A stretch of 6,440 nucleotides of DNA from JAGOUU01 sp964609155 (GCA_964609155.1 CAZSRF010000053.1:1-6440); one strand, 5' to 3'; shown: positions 1 through 6,349, counted from the first letter of the stretch. Program-made: numbers and translations. The notes: a model not told the origin generated them from the sequence alone.

Positions 1-1
1 C

Positions 2-127
2 TTGTTAACAGCTAGAAACGCAAATTATATCACATTAATTTTTTATAAGTACTTACAAGAAGTAGTAGAAACAAAGCTAGATGAATATCATCAGCAGTTA
101 AAAGAATCTCCAACACCAAGTTTATAA
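2..127 (+). CDS. C-terminal fragment of an unidentified protein (5' end outside window)
   Basis: An open frame enters from the left edge and runs 41 codons to a TAA at 125-127. The visible residues begin LLTARNANYITLIFYKYLQE and end in a charged, helical-looking tail (KLDEYHQQLKES) followed by PTPSL. The mix of a short hydrophobic stretch and a polar amphipathic tail looks like real protein rather than chance AT-rich reading, and 41 codons without a stop is mildly unlikely in DNA this rich in A and T. I do not recognise the family. The RN-x-Y-x-x-L pattern is vaguely like the end of a TolC-type outer-membrane efflux protein, but that is too weak to name. The gene converges on the permease gene ending at 340, and a candidate terminator lies about 50 nt after its stop. 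Confidence 0.5.
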   Translation: MLTARNANYITLIFYKYLQEVVETKLDEYHQQLKESPTPSL

Positions 128-177
128 ATATCTATAAGTAATGGAAATGCCCTAATTACAGTGCCGAGATATAAGAA

Positions 178-202
178 CACTTCAGTCAAAGTGAGTTTTT
201 TT
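178..202 (+). terminator. weak candidate intrinsic terminator for the left-edge gene
   Basis: A 5-bp stem CACTT/AAGTG (178-182 with 189-193) encloses a 6-nt loop CAGTCA and is followed, after AG, by seven T residues (196-202). The position 50 nt after the TAA at 127 fits an intrinsic terminator for the rightward partial gene. The stem is short and only two of its pairs are G-C, so termination may be inefficient. I found no matching hairpin with a T-run for the leftward permease gene in this spacer. Confidence 0.4.
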
Positions 203-252
203 CTTCCCTTTAGAGGATGTTATCTATGCAGTGAGCCGATGGGGTTGATTTT

Positions 253-266
253 AATTTTGCAAAATT
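253..266. repeat. 14-bp perfect palindrome in the convergent spacer
   Basis: AATTTTGCAAAATT reads the same on both strands and has no loop. It sits about 75 bp beyond the 3' end of the permease gene. It could be a protein-binding site or a chance AT palindrome. It is not followed by a T-run on either strand, so it does not look like a terminator. Confidence 0.4.
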
Positions 267-339
267 TATAGATAAATATATATTATTGATACTAGTCCAT
301 TTCTCGCGGTGCATGACACTTTACTTAATTTTCAATTAC

Positions 340-1635
340 TCACATCAAGTAATAAAGCAGATGCTTAAAAGAATATAAGATAGCCGAAAAGGATATCAGT
401 CCTATGGTTAAGACATAAAAATTATTGAATCTGTCTAAGCCTGTAATATGATATTTTTCCAGCTGCTTAATATGATAAATAGCGTAAACTGGAAAAACAA
501 ATAAGAGCAGAGCTATAATTGGCCCAGATAAAGCACCCATCAAAGATAAAATGCTAGTGTTCAATATAGAAAATATATAACAAGGTATAAGCAATAAAGC
601 TACAGCAGCATAATCTAATTTTTTAGAATGCGCTTTATGGATATTTAACCATTGTTCTATAACACCAATTACCGCTTCTTTTGCTCCAAAAAAAGAGCTA
701 AAGCAGGCTCCTGTCATTGCCGTGATAGCGATAATGGGATTTATTATACGAAGCCATGGATCATTAAAATAATTAGCCATGTAGACTAATATATTAGTAT
801 TCGTTTCTTTAGCAATTGCCATGTTTTCTGGATCAATAGTCATAATGCAGGAGAAAACGAAAAACATCGAGAACCCAAAAATTAAAAGTGACGCAAGCCA
901 AAGTAGGTTAGTGGTATCTTTTTCTGGTGTTGGTGAGTGTTTAGAATGATAAAGAGCAAAAGTTGATATAATGGGTAAGTAATTTACGGTGAAGATAACT
1001 ACCGGTAAAGTAATGAATAAAGTTTCTAACAATTCTACAGTAGTTGGAATGATAGTAAATTGCGTAAATTGCCATCTTGGGATTAAATAAAATGATAGTA
1101 GTCCCAGAATTCCAGCAAGTGGGAAAGCTAAAGATTTGATCACTTTACGAATAAAACTTGCTTTAGTGACCACTATAATTAAAATAATTGAAAGAAGTAT
1201 AAAGGCTAATAGATACCTGGGAATAATAATAGAAAAATTAGCAACTAAGAAGCTATCTACAGTATTAGTCAAGCCCACAGTATAAATTAGAATCATTGGA
1301 TAAATAGCTAGAAAGTAACAGATACTAAAAGCGTTATAAAATTTCTTAGAAAAATTCTCGTAAATAATATCATTGATATTAGTAGTGCCAGTGCTTGCAA
1401 TAAGAACAAATCTAGTTAAATTCCAATGCGCTAAGTATACAACAGGGAAAGTAATAACTAATAAGACGATGAAAGGCCATACGCCATGTAGACCCGCATT
1501 AATTGGTAAGTACAAGATGCCTGCACCTACCGCACAAGCAAATAAGGTCCAGATCCAAACGTTGGTGATACTTTTAGTATTAGGATTATAACTAGAATTA
1601 GGGGTTGTATGAGTATCAGTTAACGTGTCTGCCAT
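340..1635 (-). CDS. HAAAP-family amino acid permease (SdaC/TdcC-like)
   Basis: A 431-residue inner-membrane transporter of the hydroxy/aromatic amino acid permease (HAAAP) family, within the APC-type superfamily. Known members include the E. coli serine and threonine carriers SdaC and TdcC, which work by ion symport. About 11 hydrophobic segments are visible, at roughly residues 25-46, 52-72, 101-121, 138-157, 166-186, 203-229, 244-266, 294-316, 341-360, 363-385 and 407-428. The family signature GAGILYLP (37-44) lies in the first, in the broken helix that lines the substrate site. The stretch ICYFLAIYPMILIYTVGLTN (105-124) and FSCIMTIDPENMAIAKETN (261-279) resemble SdaC/TdcC by eye. The length is normal for the family. 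The ATG at 1635 is needed to place the first helix in frame; a pyrimidine-rich run rather than a Shine-Dalgarno sequence precedes it. It starts 34 nt after anmK with no terminator between, so it is probably the last gene of that transcript. Serine or threonine is a likely substrate by family, but the exact one cannot be read from the sequence. Confidence 0.9.
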   Translation of the reverse strand: MADTLTDTHTTPNSSYNPNTKSITNVWIWTLFACAVGAGILYLPINAGLHGVWPFIVLLVITFPVVYLAHWNLTRFVLIASTGTTNINDIIYENFSKKFYNAFSICYFLAIYPMILIYTVGLTNTVDSFLVANFSIIIPRYLLAFILLSIILIIVVTKASFIRKVIKSLAFPLAGILGLLSFYLIPRWQFTQFTIIPTTVELLETLFITLPVVIFTVNYLPIISTFALYHSKHSPTPEKDTTNLLWLASLLIFGFSMFFVFSCIMTIDPENMAIAKETNTNILVYMANYFNDPWLRIINPIIAITAMTGACFSSFFGAKEAVIGVIEQWLNIHKAHSKKLDYAAVALLLIPCYIFSILNTSILSLMGALSGPIIALLLFVFPVYAIYHIKQLEKYHITGLDRFNNFYVLTIGLISFSAILYSFKHLLYYLM

Positions 1636-1669
1636 AGAGATAGGATAGAGAAAATAAAAATTTTAATTA

Positions 1670-2845
1670 TTAATAGTAAACGCAACCCAGTAAAGTTTCT
1701 TTATTGCTATTACCTGTAATATATTGTAGATTGAGTTTTTGTTTATGCCAAGTATTATAGGCTAGCCAGGCAAAAAGCCCTGCTTCAACCCAGTCTGGTG
1801 ACATTCCCAGTACTTGAGTAGTTTGCACAGAAATGCTAGGTAGTAAACTTGCAATTCGTTTAAATAATGTTTGATTATGAGCGCCACCTCCGCAAATATA
1901 AACTTCGCTAATTTTATTATTTTTAGTATATTCAGAGTTATTATAATTAGTAATATTATTAGTTATGATAACTGCAGATAGCTCCAATAAAGTTCTTTGT
2001 ATATCTTGTGAGTTTATATTTATTGTCGCTTTCAAATTATGTAACTTATTTGTGCAATGATGCAACCAATTAAGATTGAAATATTCTCTGCCAGTGCTCT
2101 TGGGCCAGGTACGTGAAAAGTAGTCATCTTCTAACATAACCTGTAATAATTCTTGGTTAACTTGGCCAGATTGTGCCCAAAGTCCATCTTTGTCGTAACT
2201 ATACTGTGAATTTTTATGATGTTCTAAGAACCATTGATCTAACAAAGTATTGCCAGGCCCCAAATCTGAGGCGTAAGCGCTGCCAGTGTTAGTAGTGCAG
2301 GGTAGTATCGTTATATTTACTATACCTCCTATGTTGATAATTGCTCGAGTAATATTAGGGTTACTAAAATATTTCTGATGAAATAGTGGTGCAAGAGGAG
2401 CTCCCTGACCATTATTTACCATATCTCGTTGTCTGAAATCAGTTATAACAGGAATTTTCGTATATTCAGCCAATGTATTTGGATCACCAATCTGCATCGA
2501 AAAATTATAAGGTAAGATTGGTTGATGAAATATAGTTTGTCCATGAAAGCCAATCGCAGTTATCTGTTCACAGCTGAAATTATTATTATCTAAAATCGTG
2601 TTTACTGCTTCGGCAAAAACAATACCAAGGCGACGATTGAGTTCACCTAGAAAAATTAAGCTCACAGTTTGTTCACAAATGATTTTATTTAAGTTATTTT
2701 TTAGCTCATTGGGAATACAATGGCTATGTGTAGCAACCACGTTAAGACTTGCATTATCTATCGCTATAATAGCAGTATCAATGCTATCAATACTGGTTCC
2801 AGAAAGTAGGCCTATATAAAGCTGGATAAGGTTATCTTTCAGCAT
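1670..2845 (-). CDS. anmK: anhydro-N-acetylmuramic acid kinase
   Basis: A cytoplasmic kinase of the ASKHA fold that opens the 1,6-anhydro ring of anhydro-MurNAc and phosphorylates it to MurNAc-6-phosphate with ATP, a step in peptidoglycan recycling. The 391 residues show the family blocks in order: YIGLLSGTSIDSID (10-23, nucleotide-binding loop), GFHGQT (99-104), ITDFRQRDM (134-142), GQGAPLAPLFH (146-156), NIGGIVN (171-177), SDLGPGNTLLD (193-203), STGREYFN (250-257), VYICGGGAHN (315-324) and SPDWVEAGLFAWLA (349-362). D194 aligns with the catalytic aspartate of the DxGPGN motif (D182 of the Pseudomonas enzyme). Two oddities are visible. The usual DGxD of the first motif reads DSID here (Ser21). 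An Asn-rich stretch near 295-312 makes the protein about 20-30 residues longer than typical AnmK proteins of about 365-370. The start lies 14 nt after the mepM stop with only a weak AAAAGATAA upstream, which suggests co-transcription. Neighbouring a wall endopeptidase fits the recycling role. Confidence 0.95.
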   Translation of the reverse strand: MLKDNLIQLYIGLLSGTSIDSIDTAIIAIDNASLNVVATHSHCIPNELKNNLNKIICEQTVSLIFLGELNRRLGIVFAEAVNTILDNNNFSCEQITAIGFHGQTIFHQPILPYNFSMQIGDPNTLAEYTKIPVITDFRQRDMVNNGQGAPLAPLFHQKYFSNPNITRAIINIGGIVNITILPCTTNTGSAYASDLGPGNTLLDQWFLEHHKNSQYSYDKDGLWAQSGQVNQELLQVMLEDDYFSRTWPKSTGREYFNLNWLHHCTNKLHNLKATININSQDIQRTLLELSAVIITNNITNYNNSEYTKNNKISEVYICGGGAHNQTLFKRIASLLPSISVQTTQVLGMSPDWVEAGLFAWLAYNTWHKQKLNLQYITGNSNKETLLGCVYY

Positions 2846-2859
2846 AATATTATTATCTT

Positions 2860-4548
2860 TTATTCAAATTTTGTATTAGCAGCAACAAGAGAGCTTGAGC
2901 TAAAACCATGGTGAAGTTGTCCTTGTTGTTTTAGCTCGTTTAAAAGATGATTTGCCACGCTTAAAAAGTTATTTTTATTTTTACCATTCAGTGGAATAGC
3001 TCGAGGTAAGGCAACAGTTAATGGATTAACGTGTTGGTTATTAACTCTGAATTCAAAGTGTAAGTGTGGACCAGTAGCTAAACCAGTTTGTCCTACATAA
3101 CCAATAATGTCTCCTTGTTTGACAGTGCCACCATTTCTTATTTTTTTATCATAATTGGACATATGAGCGTATAAAGTTGAGTAGCTATTGGCATGTTGGA
3201 TAATCGCTGTTTTTCCATAGCCACCTTTACGGCCATAGAAAATAACTTTGCCATCACCAGCTGCTTTAATTGGGGTACCCGTTGGTGCTGCATAGTCTAC
3301 GCCTTTATGCGCTCGTATTTTATGGAGTACTGGGTGATTACGTCCCATCGAGAATTTAGAACTAATTCTAGTAAATTTTACTGGAGTTCTGATAAACGCC
3401 TTACGTAAGCTTATGCCTTCAGGAGTATAATAACCAGTATGTTCTTTATTTTGATATCTTAAGGCACTATAAGTTCGGCCATTGTTATGAAAATTAACAG
3501 CTAGAATTTTACCAGAAATATATTTTTTTCCATCTAGGTAATAATCTTGATAGAGCATTTCTACATAATCATTTTTTCTTAAATCTTGTGCAAAGTCGAT
3601 GTCCCAAGTAAAAATGTCTATAATTTGATAAATTAAATCTAACGGTAGTTTCTGTTTTTGCGCGTCTTCAAATAGAGATGAATTAATAGATAATTTTGCG
3701 TAAGATACTTTTTCGGATAAATCTATTTTTTGGGTTTTAGAGACGAAATAATTGTCGATTTTTTGAATTGTTACGTATTGTAATTTATCCAGATAATAAT
3801 CTAAAGAAAGTAAATTTCTTGATGATTGATCATAAGAGAGGATTAACTTTTGTCCTGGCTTTAATTGATTAAATGTACTGTGATGTTTTTTATCCTGAAT
3901 GAGGTCACCGATACTTTTGTTAGAGATATTCAGTTCTTTGAATATACTCATAATATTGTCATTTTTTTTAATGATTCTCGTATACTTTGTTATGTTAATG
4001 TTATCGTTATTGACTAAATTGGCACTGTGATCAGTTGACGCCATAACTGAAGTAGAGGTAACAGAAGTGAGCGTTTTGGATAGAGATTCAGTATTGGGTT
4101 GCTTAGAAACAGTAGTTTGCTCTGTAACAGAATTTACGGTACTGGTTTGTTCTGAAATAAGGTTGCTTGCGTTTTGATGGTAGTTTGCTATGTAATCTTG
4201 ATAAACACTATTTTCAGGAAGAGCGATTTGTTGGCTTGAAATTTCAGTATCTTTTGGGGTTGAAGACTTTGAGTTATAAGTTAGTAAAACTAAAGTTATA
4301 ATAATTACTGCAAACAAAGCGATTAGAAAATTTTTATTCTTATTGCCAAATAAATTATTAGTAACAGTTTTTAAAAAAGAAAAAAAATTTGACAACTTGT
4401 ATTTAATTTTAGATTTAAATTTTGTGTATTTTGTGTAGTAATTGTTATTGTAGTTGATATCATTAAGTGATTTAGATTTGATATCAAAAGAATCTGGTTT
4501 AAAGTCTCTTCTAGAACTGAGATTTTTGTTTGAGCTTTCAATTTTCAT
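2860..4548 (-). CDS. mepM: membrane-anchored M23 peptidoglycan DD-endopeptidase (MepM-like)
   Basis: A zinc metallopeptidase of the M23/LytM family. E. coli MepM cleaves D-Ala-meso-DAP crosslinks in the periplasm to allow wall expansion. The 562 residues show a polar Asn/Lys-rich cytoplasmic part (1-72), one membrane segment (about 73-91, FLIALFAVIIITLVLLTY), a Ser/Thr/Gln-rich linker (about 95-180), a LysM/OapA-like region (about 187-240, with LKPGQKLILSYD), an intermediate M23-associated domain (about 245-385) and the LytM domain (about 395-515). The active site is intact. H414 and D418 (HKGVD) and H497 (the second His of HLH) are the expected zinc ligands, with H462 (YAHMS) and H495 as the catalytic histidines. 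At 562 residues it is clearly longer than E. coli MepM (about 440), mainly through the N-terminal tail and the linker. The ATG at 4548 is required to include the membrane anchor; the next Met is residue 169. No Shine-Dalgarno sequence is visible. It is first in a leftward cluster with anmK and diverges from tyrS. Confidence 0.93.
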   Translation of the reverse strand: MKIESSNKNLSSRRDFKPDSFDIKSKSLNDINYNNNYYTKYTKFKSKIKYKLSNFFSFLKTVTNNLFGNKNKNFLIALFAVIIITLVLLTYNSKSSTPKDTEISSQQIALPENSVYQDYIANYHQNASNLISEQTSTVNSVTEQTTVSKQPNTESLSKTLTSVTSTSVMASTDHSANLVNNDNINITKYTRIIKKNDNIMSIFKELNISNKSIGDLIQDKKHHSTFNQLKPGQKLILSYDQSSRNLLSLDYYLDKLQYVTIQKIDNYFVSKTQKIDLSEKVSYAKLSINSSLFEDAQKQKLPLDLIYQIIDIFTWDIDFAQDLRKNDYVEMLYQDYYLDGKKYISGKILAVNFHNNGRTYSALRYQNKEHTGYYTPEGISLRKAFIRTPVKFTRISSKFSMGRNHPVLHKIRAHKGVDYAAPTGTPIKAAGDGKVIFYGRKGGYGKTAIIQHANSYSTLYAHMSNYDKKIRNGGTVKQGDIIGYVGQTGLATGPHLHFEFRVNNQHVNPLTVALPRAIPLNGKNKNNFLSVANHLLNELKQQGQLHHGFSSSSLVAANTKFE

Positions 4549-4596
4549 TTTTCATTGTAAAAAGTTAATCAATGCACTAGCCTATAGAACCGATAG

Positions 4597-4605
4597 ATTA
4601 TAGCA
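4597..4605 (-). promoter_or_regulatory. extended -10 promoter for the mepM-anmK-permease transcript
   Basis: On the minus strand a perfect TATAAT (4602-4597) is preceded by TGC, giving the extended -10 form TGnTATAAT. No good -35 box sits 16-18 bp upstream; the best 17-bp match is TAAATG. Extended -10 promoters often tolerate a poor -35. Transcription would begin near 4590 and leave an untranslated leader of about 40 nt before the ATG at 4548. An inverted repeat covers the upstream side of this box, so the promoter may be controlled. Confidence 0.6.
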
Positions 4606-4618
4606 TGAAAATATGCTA
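4601..4618. repeat. inverted repeat TAGCAT-N6-ATGCTA overlapping the mepM -10 box
   Basis: Two perfect 6-bp arms (4601-4606 and 4613-4618) flank the spacer GAAAAT. The left arm shares TA with the TATAAT of the leftward promoter and includes its TG extension. A further TGCTAA, also present at 4614-4619, recurs 22 bp away at 4636-4641, about two helical turns. The arrangement fits an operator for a dimeric regulator, but no regulator gene is in the window. It could also be a chance AT-rich dyad. Confidence 0.4.
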
Positions 4619-4666
4619 ACATTTAGAAATTATTGTGCTAAGTTATCGTTATAAACTGTCAACATA

Positions 4667-4695
4667 TTCTGTTTACTTTATATTTAGCCTATAAA
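4667..4695 (+). promoter_or_regulatory. weak candidate promoter for tyrS
   Basis: A -10-like TATAAA (4690-4695) lies 17 bp after TTCTGT (4667-4672), a poor match to TTGACA. Transcription would start near 4702, about 43 nt before the tyrS ATG. The region is so AT-rich that such matches arise easily. No better-spaced pair was found for the rightward gene. Confidence 0.3.
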
Positions 4696-4744
4696 AAAAT
4701 ACTTTATCAAGAAAAATATCCAAAATATTGCTGAACTATATAAA

Positions 4745-5992
4745 ATGACGACAGATAATGCTTATCAAAATCTAGATATCTCTTCACAATTAGAGCTTAT
4801 TAAACGTGGCACAAGTGAGATTATAAATATTGATGAGTTAGAAAAAAAGTTAAAAGGTAGTCACAGCAGCAAAAAGCCTTTAATTATTAAAGCCGGGTTT
4901 GATCCTACAGCACCTGATATACATTTGGGCCATACTGTATTATTAAATAAATTAAAAGTTTTTCAAGATCTAGGTCATACAGTATATTTTTTAGTTGGTG
5001 ATTTTACTGCAAAGATTGGCGATCCTACAGGTCGTAATGCTCTAAGGCCAGCTATTACTGAAGAAGAAATTTTAAAAAATTGTAGAACATATCAGGATCA
5101 GGCTTTTAAAGTGTTAGATAAAGTTAAAACTAAGATAGTTTATAACTCACATTGGCTTGCTAAATTATCTTCTGTCGATTTAATTAAGCTTATGTCTATG
5201 TATACAGTTGCAAGGATGCTTGAACGTGATGATTTCCATAAGCGCTATACGGGGCAACAAGCAATATCTATCCATGAGTTTTTGTACCCATTGCTACAAG
5301 GCTATGATTCTGTAGAAATAAAGGCTGATATAGAATTGGGTGGAAATGACCAAAAGTTTAATTTATTAATGGGGAGAGAATTGCAAAAGCAATATAATCA
5401 ATCTCAACAAGTTATTATTACTGTGCCATTATTGGAAGGGTTGGATGGTGTTCGTAAGATGTCTAAGTCTTATGGGAACTACATTGGTGTAACTGATACT
5501 CCAGATGATATGTTTGGTAAAGTTATGTCTATTAGCGATGAGCTTATGTGGAAATACTTTGATCTACTTAGTTTTAAAGAAATCAGTGAAATTACCAAAT
5601 TAAAAGTTGCAGTGGCTGATGGAAAAAACCCTCGTGATGTGAAAATTCTATTAGCTGAAGAAATAGTTGCTCGATTTCATAGTAAAGAATTGGCTGTCAA
5701 GGCAATAGAAAATTTTCATTCACGTTTTGCTAAAGGCCAAAGACCGACTGATATCAAAAAACATCAAGCGGATTTATCTAAATTTATTATTGTTGACAAT
5801 AAAGTGTCATTAGCACATGTACTAAAAGAGTCTGGACTTACATCAAGCACTTCTGAAGCTATACGCATGATTAAACAAGGAGCAGTTAAACTAGACGATG
5901 AGAAAATATCTGATGAGAAATTGATGATATCTTTAGGATCTAATCATGTCTATCAGGTTGGAAAGCTTAAATTCTTGGAAATTATACTATAA
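4745..5992 (+). CDS. tyrS: tyrosyl-tRNA synthetase, KMSKS-type (TyrZ-like, type 2)
   Basis: A class I aminoacyl-tRNA synthetase that activates tyrosine with ATP and charges tRNA-Tyr in the cytoplasm. The 415 residues contain the HIGH-type motif HLGH (60-63) inside KAGFDPTAPDIHLGH, then GDFTAKIGDPTGRN (85-98), LGGNDQKFN (198-206) and the signature KMSKS (238-242). A C-terminal S4-like RNA-binding domain follows (about 354-415). KMSKS and the PTAPDIHLGH form mark the TyrZ/type 2 branch; E. coli TyrS belongs to type 1 and carries KFGKT instead. Length is close to normal for this branch, with a slightly longer N-terminus. The ATG at 4745 puts the conserved QLELIKRGTSEII block near residue 15, as expected, and the next Met is residue 149. 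No Shine-Dalgarno sequence precedes it. The gene is divergent from mepM and is followed by an rRNA promoter, the order seen around Pseudomonas PA0668 (tyrZ). No clear intrinsic terminator follows. Confidence 0.96.
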   Translation: MTTDNAYQNLDISSQLELIKRGTSEIINIDELEKKLKGSHSSKKPLIIKAGFDPTAPDIHLGHTVLLNKLKVFQDLGHTVYFLVGDFTAKIGDPTGRNALRPAITEEEILKNCRTYQDQAFKVLDKVKTKIVYNSHWLAKLSSVDLIKLMSMYTVARMLERDDFHKRYTGQQAISIHEFLYPLLQGYDSVEIKADIELGGNDQKFNLLMGRELQKQYNQSQQVIITVPLLEGLDGVRKMSKSYGNYIGVTDTPDDMFGKVMSISDELMWKYFDLLSFKEISEITKLKVAVADGKNPRDVKILLAEEIVARFHSKELAVKAIENFHSRFAKGQRPTDIKKHQADLSKFIIVDNKVSLAHVLKESGLTSSTSEAIRMIKQGAVKLDDEKISDEKLMISLGSNHVYQVGKLKFLEIIL

Positions 5993-6298
5993 TCTTAGAT
6001 CTATTGATTCTCTTATCTCTTAGTCTTTAGTTGAATTTAAAAAGTATGCCAACCATCTTTTCCAAAAAAAGGGGGCAACGCGAAGCGTTGGGGGGGGCTT
6101 TATAATCAGTGCGGTATGGGTTCAGGGTTTCGGTGAATGATTTCGTCTATTCTACAGGATATTGTTTAGCAGTGGTATGGTATACATGGGAAGTGTCTAT
6201 TTATCTAGGTCTCAGTAACTCTTAGGTTTGAATAAAAAACGGCTCTTCTATAACTAAAAGAATTTTCATAATTTATTAAAAATTATAGAAAAAAGGTA
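5993..6298. other. intergenic spacer between tyrS and the rRNA promoter
   Basis: This 306-bp stretch holds no supportable gene; its only frames are about 10 codons long. The first 70 bp are AT-rich with no clear terminator for tyrS. A G-run-flanked hairpin sits at 6071-6097. The next 120 bp are less AT-rich and contain an imperfect direct repeat, CAGTGCGGTATGG (6107-6119) and CAGTGGTATGG (6170-6180), 63 bp apart. The last 40 bp become very AT-rich and act as the upstream part of the rRNA promoter. Confidence 0.7.
6071..6097. repeat. G-run-flanked CAACGC-GAA-GCGTTG hairpin
   Basis: A perfect 6-bp stem (6076-6081 with 6085-6090) closes a GAA triloop. Its core GCGAAGC (6080-6086) is the sequence known to form an unusually stable DNA mini-hairpin. 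On the plus strand the stem is preceded by seven A and five G. The last stem base begins a run of eight G (6090-6097). This GC-rich block stands out from AT-rich surroundings. Read on the minus strand it would be a hairpin followed by C5 then T7, loosely terminator-like, but no leftward gene feeds into it. It may be a dispersed palindromic repeat. Confidence 0.6.
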
Positions 6299-6326
6299 TT
6301 GACCAGAAATTTAAATCGGTTAGAAT
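6259..6326 (+). promoter_or_regulatory. rRNA operon promoter with UP-like AT-rich upstream region
   Basis: TTGACC (-35, 6299-6304) and TAGAAT (-10, 6321-6326) are separated by 16 bp, the spacing common at bacterial rrn promoters. The 40 bp upstream (6259-6298) are almost pure A and T apart from a few G/C bases, matching an UP element contacted by the RNA polymerase alpha subunits. They include a 7-bp dyad ATAATTT/AAATTAT (6268-6274 and 6280-6286). Transcription should begin near 6333. The discriminator (GTACAA) is not particularly GC-rich. The identity rests on the boxA leader downstream and on the tyrS-rrn gene order. Confidence 0.8.
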
Positions 6327-6335
6327 GTACAACAC

Positions 6336-6349
6336 TTACCGAGTGGTAA
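6336..6349 (+). promoter_or_regulatory. boxB-like hairpin of the rRNA leader
   Basis: TTACC (6336-6340) pairs with GGTAA (6345-6349) around the loop GAGT, a 5-bp stem with a 4-nt loop just after the predicted start. An alternative 4-bp pairing, CACT (6333-6336) with AGTG (6342-6345), excludes it. A small stem-loop upstream of boxA is usual in rRNA leaders. Confidence 0.5.

Noticed and set aside
1373..1591. Open frame of 72 codons on the plus strand inside the permease gene.
   Set aside because: It lies antisense within a clearly recognised HAAAP permease, resembles no known protein and has no ribosome binding site.
2598..2819. Open frame of 73 codons on the plus strand inside anmK.
   Set aside because: It is antisense to conserved AnmK motifs, and its sequence looks like a reverse-strand shadow.
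3193..3408. Open frame of 71 codons on the plus strand inside the M23 peptidase gene.
   Set aside because: It is antisense to the conserved LytM catalytic domain, which explains the base pattern; there is no independent coding evidence.
4657..4662. Perfect TTGACA on the minus strand as a -35 box for mepM.
   Set aside because: No acceptable -10 box lies 15-19 bp downstream. The TATAAT at 4602-4597 is 54 bp away, so the two cannot form one promoter.
6076..6090. Hairpin read as the tyrS intrinsic terminator.
   Set aside because: On the plus strand it is followed by a G-run and CTTT, not a T-run; its poly-A/poly-T arrangement faces the other way.
6071..6097. G-quadruplex formed by the two G tracts.
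   Set aside because: Only two tracts are present (G5 and G8), separated by a stable stem; four well-spaced G3 tracts are not available without forced splitting.
6101..6106. TATAAT as a -10 box just after the hairpin.
   Set aside because: The region 15-19 bp upstream is the hairpin and G-run with no -35 resemblance, and there is no TG extension or downstream gene.
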